A stretch of DNA of 64,000 nucleotides from positions 186,001 through 250,000 of the forward strand of contig JANDJZ010000011.1 in assembly GCA_027943245.1 (NCBI GenBank), in the 5' to 3' direction. The DNA comes from Acanthamoeba sp. SK_2022b (lineage: Eukaryota > Discosea > Longamoebia > Acanthamoebidae). Below the pieces are notes generated by a model, which had not been told where the DNA came from, ran no database searches, and worked only from the letters and a program-made list of their open reading frames with translations. Below are positions 27,001-37,510 of this stretch, piece by piece (the first letter of the stretch is position 1; every line of letters starts with the position of its first letter). The position numbers were made by a program, and so were the translations under genes.

Positions 27001-30000
27001 GCCAGGACTCCGGTGGCCGTGCCTTTCGGCAAGCATAGCTTTCTCTTATTCGTGTCCGTAGAGGTAAGGCTATTACATCCTCCTTCACATACAACCCCGT
27101 ACAAAAGCGCACCGACCGACCGACCACTTCACTTGCAGGACGTGGGGGGCTGCAGGGAGATCACGCTCCGGGGCGCCCATGAGGTGCTCAACCACTTGCC
27201 CTATCCCGTGCAAGTGATTCTGCAGCCTACAGACACCGACCGCGTATCAGCGCCGCCTCTCCTGATACCACCTCACGGAGGTACACCTGACCGTGATCAA
27301 ATTGATAACTAGTTTTGGTTCATGCGCTGTCGAAAACCTAACTAAACAACTGTTGCGTGTAGGGTTGTGCACCTTTGCTCTCCCTTGTGTATCGAAGGAA
27401 GCGCAGCATCAAGGCTCGCCGGGCGTTTCGGTGGTGCAGCCGTGTCTGCTGATACGACCGGCAATGGGCCCTGATGGCGATGCGTGCGAGTGGGCGTGGT
27501 CCTCTCCGCTGCCCGTTTCGTTTGTCGCCCCTACGACACGCCCACCCAAGTCTACGGACCGTACGCGCTCGCAGCCGTCTACGTCGTTGGTGCGGGTGAC
27601 ACGCACGAGGCGGCAGCAGCCTCTGCTCGTCGACGTTAAGGGCTCCACTGGCCACGAGGGCTACGCCGAGGGGAAGTGCTTCTGGTTCGTCAAGCGGCGG
27701 TCCACGCACTACCAGGGTGGCGACCTATCGGGCAGACGAGGCTCCAGCTGGGGCGCGCAGGCGCCGCCGGTCCCTGCGGTAGCCCCGCTTCTGACGCCTA
27801 CACTGATCGAGCTTCATCCCCTCTTCGTGCTTCGGAACGACACGGGCTTCACGATGACGTGTCGAACCACTTCGCTCCTGCATACCATCATGCGCGGCGA
27901 ACGCACCGATGGCAGCGTCGATGATGCGGAAATGATAGCTCTCGCCCCCTTGGCTTCCGTCGCGCTCGACCTCGATCCGCTATCGCACCCACTGCTGTCG
28001 TTTGCCATGAACGACGCGCGCCGGAGCAGTCTGCACAGCGATCCTCATGACGACGCGACGCCGTGGTCCGCGCCGCCCTACTCACTTGACATGTCTTTGG
28101 TCGACGAGATACGCGAATGGGAGGGCGTGCTCTACGCCCCCAAGGACCAGACGGCACGCGATAATAGCGACGACAGCGAAGAGTTGGAGCAGCTGTTAGC
28201 GATCGTGCATGAGAAGAAGATCGTGCGTGAGACCGTCGTCAGGCAGCACCTCTCCCATGAGTCGGAGCAGGCCGCGATGCGGACGAGCCGCAAGGGCAAG
28301 GAGAAGCTGACCGACGACGATGACCGTGGTGATGACAGGAAGGCGATTGCGGTGCCCCTGCGGGTCATCGCCTCGCTTGCCACGATGGGGCACACACCTT
28401 CCTCGGAGGCCCACCTCCGCAGCTCTCCTACGATCCTGCTGTCTATCTCGTTCGCCTTTACGCTCGCCAACGAAACGTCGCAGGCGATATATTTCCGTCG
28501 ACATCGCTCGACCAGCGCACGAGAGGCCGCGTCCGCTGAGGGACAGCAGCACGTCCGCATTGAGCCGCAGCGCAAGGTGGGCTTCGATTTCCACGCCGGT
28601 GAGGGCAAGCAGGCCAGCCGCGCCATGATTCAGATCGGGTTGGATGAAGACAACACCAGCCCCGGGAGCAAGATCGCCTGGTCCTCACCCTTCTCGCTGG
28701 ACGAGCAGCAGCTCAAGGTGGTCTCCGTTCTGTTCCCGTCTTCGCGTCTGTTCAGCCAGTACCTGCTCTCGATCCTGCCTCCAACCGCCACGGACAGCCA
28801 GGCCCCGCGCACCACTCAGATCGTCATCCGCTCGCGCTTCCGTTTCATCAACCGTACGGCGTTGCCTCTCGCCATCAAGTACGCCCAGCCGTCGGCAGGA
28901 AGCAAAGAGGCTTCGCCTACCGTCGTGCGAGCAGCCGGAGCAGCGTCGGACGAGAAGCGCATCGCAACGGTTGGCCCTGGGGGAGACCTGCTGCTCAACG
29001 GCTTCAGCGTGATTGGATCGGGCACAGCCGACCAGGCTTCGGCCTCGGCTTCGAGAAAGGACGCGCCCAAGCCGGCGACCGACGCCCCTACGACGACGCC
29101 GCTGTTGGCGATTCACGTTTCGGTCTCAAACGGTGACGAAAGGAGATGGGGCTGGTCGTCCGCCTGCTCACTCACTCAAAACAGCAGCCGCGCCCACCTG
29201 CTCGTGCCCGCCCTCCGCAGGCCGGCGAACAGCGAGCACGGCGAGGAGGACGAGGCGAACCTCGATCTCCCGGCGCCGGTTCTCTTGACCTACTCAGTGG
29301 TGACACGTGACGGCGCGTCCACGGTCGTGGCCTGGCGCGATCAATTCCCGCCATTCAAGCTGGTCAACGCCTGTCCATTCCCGCTCTATTACGCCCAGTA
29401 CCACGACGATCGACGCAAAATGGAGCGTGCCAAGTGCGTCGTGCCTGCTGGACAGGTGGTCGAATACGTGTGGATGTGGAGGGAGACCACTGCGATGTCG
29501 CGACAGGCAGAGGCCAGCGAGACTCGACCACTCGAAAATGGAGAAGATGAGGAAGAGGAGGAGGTCGTGGGCCAGGACAACACGAACGAGAACCAGAGCG
29601 CGCTGAAGAGGGCCGAGGACCTGCTCGAGCCCAAGCCGTGGAGCCTCAACCGGCTGTGCGTGCGAACGCAGCACTCGGCCTGGTCGCGCGAGTTTCCTAT
29701 CGATCGCGCTCGCACACAGACCCTGGCCCTGGCCGAGGGGCGTCGTATTGACATGCGGGTGGTGCCTTGTGGTCCCACTCACGTCGTCTACTTCGACGAA
29801 CTGGCGCCTTCTCCGGAGCCAGCTACCGAGACGACCTCCGACGGCCGTCAGGCTGCAACGAGTGCGGAGGCACAGGCTATTGAAGAGCGCGCGGCACCGA
29901 ATCGCGGCTTCAAGCTCGATTTCGTTGCGCCCCTGCTATCGCTTTCCTTCTTGGCTCCGCCCGAAGTTGATGTCGACGATTGGAATGCGGCCTCTGCGGC

Positions 30001-32233
30001 AGCGATGCCTGCCTCGACGACCTACCACACGCTCGTAGAGACAGTTAACACGTCGCTGGACGACGTGCGTCTGTCCTTTGTCAGCACCGAAGCATCGCCG
30101 CAGAAGCCGCAAGCTGCCTTGGAAGCGACCAAGCGACAGAGCGCTTCGATCTCCATCGCGGCCTTCCAGGTGGACAACCACATGGCCTTCTACGACTTCC
30201 CGGTCGTGGCCGTCTCCAACGCATCGTCGTCTTCTTCACTGGCCAGCATGTGTTCCTCCTCGCCCGCCGTCACCTGCAGCGTCGAGCGGGCCTACTTCCC
30301 CGTCGCCTCCCACTCGAACAGTCTCGGTGCCGACCAACAAAGCCGGCGGCAGGGCAAGTGGTGCATCGAAGACCTGTCCCTCCGGTTCGGCAAGGGTGTG
30401 ATCCTCAACGTGGAGGACGCCTTCGTGCAGCACATAGTCTCTGCCCTTCGCGCTCTTGTGGCGCGCTCGCTCGCGCTTCATCGCAAGTTCAAGGAGGACA
30501 CAAACTACTTGAGAACGGTCGGCGACCCGACAGAGGCCGCAAACGCGATCGGCCAGCCCACTGCTGGAGAGAAGTGGATAGATGAGGTGATGGCGGTGCC
30601 GTTCTTCCTGCACAATCTGCTCATCAGCAAGCTGGACCTCGAGCTCACCCTCCACGCACGGATGGCGCTGTCGCTCGGTCTCGCTCACACCCCTCTCTCC
30701 TTTGACGAGGTACCGTAGCTGCACCGATAGGGATGTGATTGACGGAGGTATTTGATGGAGGGAAATAATTATGGCTGGGCTGTGCAGGTGCAAGTGTCTT
30801 CGGTCGCCTGCGCTCCTCGTCGACTGCTGGAAGCCATCGCTGCACGCTACGTGGCCGACTCGCTCTTCCGCACGCCCGCAGTTCTGGGGTCGCTTGAGCT
30901 CTTGGGCAACCCGACGGTGCTCGTCAACAGCGTGGCCACAGGCATCTACGACTTCTTCGCACTCCCAGCCACCGGCGCGAAAGAAGGTAGCCTCTGCCGC
31001 ACAACCCGCTCATCAGCTGCAAGCCGCGTTGCCTGCTCGGATGCTGACCTCCCGCGAATTCAGCGGGCGTGTTGGGCTTCATGTCGGGTCTCGGTCGAGG
31101 TCTATCGTCGCTGGTGATGCACGTGTCAGAGGGCACCCTCACCTCCGTCTCGGATCTCTCATCGAGCTTGATGCGGAACGTTGACAATCTGTCTCTCGAT
31201 AGGTACCGTGCTTACCTCTGTTTATGGGTGACATCGCAGCTTCTCGTCTTATAACGCGTTGTTCATGTCGCCATGATGATGGTGCGATGCCGCAGCGACT
31301 ACGTGCGCTACAACAAGATGCGCCTGCGCAACGCACCAGACCAGGTGCACACTGGTTTCGCGCGAGGCCTGCAGGGTTTTGGCGAAGGGTAAGCTTAGCC
31401 CATGCCACGCCACGCCACATATGGCGCTGTTCCCATGGCTACGGTTGCGCTCACCGTCACCGTTTTCGTTGCATAGAGTCATCGACGGAGCGATGGGTCT
31501 GGTGGCCCACCCGATTGCGGGTCTCTCCGACGGTGGCCTCACCGGAGCCGTAAAGGGCCTGGGCATTGGCGTCATGGGGGCCATCTCCAAGCCGCTCTCC
31601 GGCGCCGTCGGCCTGCTCGCCCAGACCTCGCAGGTGCGCATCAACTCCATGTTGCCGCACCAACAACTTGAGAGGAGATAGAAAGAGAGGAGAGCTTGCC
31701 TGATCCATGCGGTCCTATCGCAGGGAGCCCTGGGGTCGGCGGGACTCGGGCGGTACAGGCTGTACCAGCGACACGCGATGCCCAAGGCGCTCGCACCGGC
31801 CTCCAACGCGCGCATGAAGTACGTGGTGAAGTTCTTCTGCGAGAGGAGACGTGAGCACAGGAGGGAGAGCCCGGGAGAGGCGACGTTGCCGGAGGACGAG
31901 CTATTTGTGCATGCCATGGAAGCAACCCTGCTGGCGGGCGAGTCCAGCCAGCTGTCGGCCAATCTCGTGCTCTCGGACCAGTACCTCTACGTGGTCGTCC
32001 ACGATTCGATACGGCACGTCGCCTCCTTGCGCGACGTGATCGACGTCAGGGAGCGCACGCAGGACGAACGCAAGCTCCTCTCGCTCACGCTCCGATCCCC
32101 CGTGCCGCCTATCGTGGACGAGGCCACCACAGCGACGTTAGCCCTCACCTTCGTCATTCCCACGCGTTCGGCCAAGAGCGCCTTCATCGTGCAATTAGCA
32201 CACCAGTTGGCGCGCCTTCCTACTCGCCCGTGA
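18055..32233 (+). CDS. VPS13B: VPS13B-like giant bridge-type lipid transfer protein
   Basis: The N-terminal chorein domain starts at the ATG at 18055. The stretch LASYLSPIVEGYANKYLYNV, then PDLQLSLWGGDIVLQNIAIR and SGFIRELRVHIPWTALTSES, resembles the start of human VPS13B (Cohen syndrome protein) more than VPS13A/C/D, as far as I recall those sequences. Known family members form a hydrophobic groove that moves phospholipids between membranes; VPS13B acts at the Golgi. About 14.2 kb with many short introns should give close to 4,000 residues, the usual size. A single open stretch of 1,141 codons (27293-30718) holds repeated folded units that likely correspond to the VAB-type adaptor-binding region. 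The C-terminus has a glycine-rich amphipathic stretch (AGVLGFMSGLGRGLSSLVMH, then GLQGFGEGVIDGAMGLVAHP) like the ATG2/VPS13 C-terminal domain. It ends AFIVQLAHQLARLPTRP at 32233. Some internal exons (21.3-21.6, 24.1-25.5, 26.5-27.3 kb) are only roughly placed. Confidence 0.85.
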
Positions 32234-32888
32234 CCCCTCGGGCCACTGTGGTCCTCGCTCTTTTAGATGTATGGCCCCGACTGCGAATTGCGTGTGCGGT
32301 TTAATAGTGTTGTTTTTTTTTTTTTCTACGACTGTAGCAAACAGCTCGAAAATGGAGAGATCCTGGCGCACGTCAGGCGCATCTCAATATTGGTCGCGAG
32401 AACGATCGTTTGTTTTCGTGTTTGTTGCTGGCACATTTCTATCAACTTGCCGCGGTAGTTCTCACGGTGGTCATTGGGCCCGACCTTGGCCAACGCTTCT
32501 CGAACCGCGGGTGGCTGGCATCGCACGTCACCACGAGCAGATTAGCCGCAAGTTTTGGCGTGAAACCACCGGCGCGCCCTGTGTGCTGCCTCGACCCAGC
32601 TTCCTGGACGGAAAACTGCGAGACCTGGTGGGCAAACGGGAAGTTTCTGGCTGTGCGCATCTGCTGGCCCGGGTGAGATATCCCTGGCCTCACAGTGAAC
32701 AGCACTTGCCGCAAAGCGCACGCCACCCCTATCTCGCTATTACACACGCTGCCATCGAGAGAACAAGCCACACCCCGAGTGGTCAGTGTTTATTCCACAC
32801 AAAACGAACGCGCCAAGCCAAGCACCCACACCTACAACCTGAACCCTCCTACTCCGCTCTCGCTTTCCATCCCAACCACTCCAGACAA
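32234..32888. other. Intergenic region between VPS13B-like gene and histidine kinase gene
   Basis: The 655 bases hold the 3' end of one plus-strand gene and the promoter of the next. A T-rich tract (32311-32327) lies shortly after the VPS13B stop and may belong to its 3' end. An open frame covers 32271 to 33341, but its part upstream of 32889 has no recognisable protein character, so I treat it as noncoding. C/A-rich sequence precedes the kinase ATG. Confidence 0.4.
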
Positions 32889-35428
32889 ATGGCCGAGCTA
32901 GAAGGCCATAACGACGCGTTGGGAACGTTTCTGTTCGATGGGCTGCCTGCACGGGTGGGCCCCTACTTCACCACCTCCAACGACGAAGAAACGCGACGCA
33001 AGTCTGCGCTGCTGGCACTGACGATGATGCTCTTCATGCTCTATAACTCCTTCCTCATTTTCTCGGGCCTTGTATACGAGGGCAACTTCTTCACCTTCAT
33101 GCGCACGCTAGCGATCGCCCTCTTCTTCACCCAGGGCACCCTCCTCTATCTCTTTCACGTCACCCACTGCATGTTCACAATTGGCACCCTATTCGCCATC
33201 GTGGTCGACATCGGCACCCTCGCGGTTTGCTTCAACTTTGGCGCAGTGGGCGAGTACATGATGTGGCTGCTGTACGCTGCGCCCCTCCCTCTAAATCCCC
33301 ACTTGCGACTCCGCAGAAAGCTACCGTCCGGCAACCGTTGACCCATGGCTAACGTTGTGAAACACAGATACGTGCCTATACTGCTGTTCTACATCCGCGG
33401 CAGCAGGGCGGGGCTCTACGGGCTGATGTTCATTATCGGCCAGCTTACGCTGTTCTTCCCGCTGTCGAGCTACGTGCTGATGCCCAACGACAACGAGCTC
33501 CAACTGCTGCCGGCAGCGCACAAGTGGTTTGTGATGCTCATGACCTATCTCATTGTTGGCATCACCGCCTTCGTCCACGAGACCTCGCGCAGCAAGGGCA
33601 TTGTGAAGCTAAAGCGCCGCGAGGAGCTCAATGAGCAGCTGCAAGAGGCGGCCGAGGCCAAGACTGGCCTTCTGCTCAACGTCAGCCACGGTGCGTGCGG
33701 GTCTCCCTGTTTTTTTTTGTCGACTTAACCAACTCCGCCTTTCCTTCCGCAGAGTTGCGCACGCCACTGCACGGCATCATAGCGTCCTCGGCCATGCTGC
33801 TAGACTCCAACAACGTGACCGGTACCCTGCGAGAGAGCCTGGAGGCGATCAAGGTGTGCGGCGAGCACATGCTCGAGCTCGTCAACAATGTGCTCGACAT
33901 CGGCAAGATCGAGGCCAAGAAGTTGTCGCTCGAATCCATCCCCTTCCGGCCCATGGACGAGGTCGACTCCGTGCTCAAGATCTTCTGCACCCAGGCCGAG
34001 CAGAAGAAGATCCGCATAGAGAAGGTCGTCAGCATGGACCACCCCACGCGGCTGGGCGACCCGCTTCGCTTCCGGCAGGTGCTGTTCAATCTGGTCAGCA
34101 ACGCCCTCAAGTTCACCGATGCGGGCGGCCAGGTGTTCGTGCGCCTGCACGACGACGGCGAGGACATACACACCGAAGTCGAGGACACGGGCGCCGGCAT
34201 CCCAGAGGACCAGATCAGCTGCCTGTTCGAGGTGCCTCTCTTGTTCTCACTGCTTCCCCCAGACCTCATGTTCGATTATAACGCGTGCGCAGAACTTCAA
34301 CCAAGGCGACGTCTCGATCGCCAGGCGATATGGAGGGTCGGGGCTCGGGCTGGCGCTGAGTCAGCGTATATGCGAGTCGATGGGCGGACAGATCCACTGC
34401 ACTTCGTCGCTGGGCCGAGGGACAAAGTTCTGGTTTAACGTCAGCCTATGCATCCACTCGGTCGACCTAATGACGTTTCTCGACCACGACGGCAAGGAGG
34501 CGCCATGCGAGCCATCTGGTAGTCCTCCACTCACTCTCCTCCTCTCTCCTCTCTCTCTTCTTTGTTCCTGTTTTTTGACCAAGTTTCTCGCCTGGCTTCT
34601 GACCGGTAACCTGTGCGCTCGTGGGCGTGCAGAGGTGTTGTCGAGTAAGCACATCCTCTTCGTGGAGGACAACACAATCAACCAGAAGGTGGGCATGCGC
34701 ATGCTTCAGTCGCTCGGCTGTTGCGCCAAGCTCGCTGGCAACGGCGAAGAGTGCCTCGATGCCATGAGGAAGGAACAGTTCGATCTGGTGCTCATGGACT
34801 GTCAGGTGAATCCACTCGCCCCCCCCCCCTTCCAGGCTTGGACTTACCCTGTCGTGCTTCCCTTCTTCAGATGCCGGTGATGGATGGGTTCCGAGCAACA
34901 AGAGTGTTGCGGGAGAGGGAAAACCACACGTCGGTCCGGGCGGGCGAGATGGTGCACACGCCGGTGGTGGCCATCACCGCGTCGGCAACAGCCGAGTACA
35001 AGCAGAAGTGCATCGACGCGGGCATGGACGATTGGATGCCCAAGCCCTTCGACAAGAACAAGCTGTGCCGGGTGCTCAACCGGTGGCTGAGCGGGATCGA
35101 TGAGACCGACGAGAGCTGCCGGCAGTGCGAGGATGACCACGGACTCTGCGTGGAGACGAAGGCGAGTATAAGGGGAAAGCATAGGGCCAAGGAGTTGGAG
35201 AAGCTGACCAACGAGCGCTCGGCCGATATCATGCGGAATCAAAAGGAAGGCCATGAGCGTATTTCGGAGGTAGGGGAGTACCGGCCAATGTCTAACGTAC
35301 AAGGCCACGACACCGACCAGGACGCAGAGCAAAGCAGCAGCGGCACTATGCGAAGGCGAGTGCCGGCACCGGCTGGTGCTCACCTAGGTGAAACCGAGAA
35401 CGATGAGGACACCATAGGCCGATCATGA
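32889..35428 (+). CDS. Membrane-bound hybrid histidine kinase with receiver domain
   Basis: A two-component hybrid kinase: it should autophosphorylate on His and pass the phosphate to its own receiver Asp. The ATG at 32889 (MAELEGHNDALGTFLFDG) leads into about six hydrophobic segments, such as LALTMMLFMLYNSFLIFSGL, TLAIALFFTQGTLLYLFHV, LMFIIGQLTLFFPLSSYVLM and WFVMLMTYLIVGITAF. No PAS or extracellular sensor domain is seen, so the membrane part is the likely sensor. The H box is LLNVSHELRTPLHG; an intron (33691-33752) splits it directly after His. The ATPase boxes follow: N box LVSNALKFTDAGG, G1 VEDTGAGIPEDQ, G2 YGGSGLGLALSQRI. The receiver has ILFVEDNTINQ, the phospho-acceptor Asp in LVLMDCQMPVMDG, and the conserved Lys in DDWMPKPF. 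A hydrophilic tail of about 110 residues follows. An intron at 34806-34870 carries a C11 run. Such kinases are common in Dictyostelium and Acanthamoeba and absent from animals. Confidence 0.93.
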
Positions 35429-35602
35429 GCGGGATGGTAAGAGGGATACAGAGATCCTGAAACGGGACGCTCGCCAGAGACAAGAGACTCGAGAGAACAA
35501 CGTTGTTATCGAGACAGTAATATTATCTTTATTACCGACTTAGGAGACGGATCGTTGTGGAGCCGACAACAAGGATGAATTTGTTGATCATCAGACCACA
35601 CG

Positions 35603-37026
35603 TCAGGCCTTCGGGCTGGGGCTGGGGCTGGGCGAGATGACGCCGGAAGGGAAATACTTCTTGAGGGTAGCCATGAGGCGGTTGCGGTCAGTTCCGTCAG
35701 CCTTGGGCTCCAGCAGGTAAACGTAGTCATCCGCCCACCACGGACCGGCGGCCCACCACGTCCAGCCGTTCCAGACGTCGGAGTTGTCCTTTGTTTAATT
35801 GAGTACCTGGTGAGACTCATGAGCAGAGTCAACAGAAGAGATGTCGCACATACTTTGATGAACTTCAAAACCCTTTCAAGAAGAGGTAGGCATTCATCCG
35901 AGTCGTTGATGCCAAACTCGCCGAGGAAGATCTTACTGTTGGCCGACCAAGACAAGATCAGGGTAGTGCACCAAAGCGAGCGGGGAGGTGAGCCGTACAC
36001 GCCATGGCTGCGAGCCCATGTCGTAACTGGACCGAAGTAGTAGTCCACGTTCCTGCAAGGGAATCAATAATGCGTCCTATTGGTGAACGGAGGGGCTCTG
36101 ATTGGTGCCTTACCAGTTCGGCTTGCATACGGTTTGGCCACCCTGCCCGTCGAAGTACTGATGCATCTCATAGATCCAGTTGTTGAGAGGATCGGTGATG
36201 TTGGAAGGACCCATCCACTCGCTGTTGGTACCCACCCACGAGTACACCGCCGAGTAGTCGTTGCCGCTGATGGTGATCAGTTGCTGCGTGGAGAGACCAG
36301 AGGTAAGGCTTGAGGCCAGGGGAGACAATTCCATACTAAGGTAGATTCGTACGGTGGCGCCAGCGGCACGGATGCCGGCAATAGCGGCATTGGCTCCCTT
36401 CTGTGCATCGAGGTATGTGACGCCATAGGGCTCGTTCATGGTGCCCCAGATCATTCGCAGGTTGTTGGCGTATAGACCCGCTAGCTTCTTCCATACGTTC
36501 GTCAGCGCAGTGTACGGCACAGTAGCCGAGCCAACGGTCTGGCCGCGGTAACGGTGGTAGTTGTGGAGATCGAGCAAGCAGTACTGCCGCTTCACGTTGG
36601 TGATGTAATGGATCGCTTGATTCTAATACGCAAGGGTGGGTGAGTTGTCGTGCTTGTCCTGTCTTTGTTGTAAGGAGAGTAGAAGCGTACGAGATAACCG
36701 ACATAGGTCTGGTTGAAGTCGCCATTGCCGTTGTTGAGCACAGGTTGCAGGCGTTCCCAAATGATCGACACTCGCACTGTGTTCATGCCGGCCTTGGAGA
36801 AATAGTCGAGCGAGGAAGTGTTGATGAGGGGGTAGTTCGTCCAAAGACGCCCGGGAAGAGCGCTGGCGCCCCACCCGAGGGCCGCTTGGTTGACGCCGAA
36901 GTACCTTTGGCCCATTCCGCCTGTTTTGTTGTGTTAGTGACGCGGCCCATGTAGGTAGGTCTGTAGGACGGGCGGGGTACCGGCAACTGAGAGGACAACC
37001 AGGAACACTGTGAGCTTCATCATCAT
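35603..37026 (-). CDS. Secreted glycoside hydrolase family 5 cellulase (endoglucanase)
   Basis: A beta-1,4-endoglucanase that should cut cellulose. The first exon is a signal peptide, MMMKLTVFLVVLSVAG, from the ATG at 37026. An intron (36921-36980) joins it to the mature start GGMGQRYFGVNQAALGWG. Core motifs: MNTVRVSIIWERLQP, YCLLDLHNYHRY, the acid/base Glu in MIWGTMNEPYGV, IYEMHQYFDGQGG, and the nucleophile Glu in KIFLGEFGIND. The end has WNGWTWWAAGPWWADDYVYL, typical of fungal-type subfamily 5 endoglucanases, then a short Pro-Ser tail ([10 protein letters not shown]). There is no carbohydrate-binding module. Acanthamoeba builds and digests cellulose in its cyst wall, so a role in excystment or feeding is plausible but inferred. 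The similarity to fungal and bacterial enzymes raises transfer as a possibility; the introns show the gene is settled in this genome. Confidence 0.9.
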
Positions 37027-37510
37027 GCTTACAAGTGGGGCACAGAGCCTGGGATGTGATATTGGCTGAGCTTGGTGTGATGTGCGACTGTCCAGGCGGC
37101 AAACCAGGTATTTAAGTAGTGGAACGGAGACTTAATGGAGCATAAGTAGCCACTGGCGATGCCACCGGCGATGCTAGGTGGTTAAACAACCCGAAAAAAT
37201 GAGGGCTTCGGAGTTGCTCAACACATCAGACCAATTGGAGTTTAACTTACCAACAAGGCCGCCTGTTGGTACGGTGTTGATCCAGAGCACGGGCTGAGTG
37301 CCACCCGCTTTACTTACAGTTGGGTGGCTTGCCTCCCATTTTCAAAGAAGCCGTAAGCCTTAAGACCTCTACGCCAATGGGGATCCATTGGTTGTTGGCC
37401 TCCGCTCCCAATTAAACAGGCCCGATCCACAGACCATGTGTACAAATTGGCCCAAGACGGCGTCGTGCTTTCTATCCCCTGCCCCAAAGCTCAAGTCACA
37501 ACTTCGTATG
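37027..37510. promoter_or_regulatory. Promoter region of the cellulase gene and 3' end of the next gene
   Basis: Both flanking genes are on the minus strand. A TATA-like TTAAATA (minus strand, near 37110-37116) lies about 85 bases upstream of the cellulase ATG, and is one of the better TATA candidates in the window. The rest, 37200-37510, shows no motif I can name. A short direct duplication, cgatgcCACCGGcgatgc-like, lies near 37157-37175. Confidence 0.4.

Noticed and set aside
32271..32888. Upstream extension of the histidine kinase frame
   Set aside because: It begins without an ATG context, crosses a T-rich tract and has no protein-like composition; the ATG at 32889 starts directly before the membrane domain.
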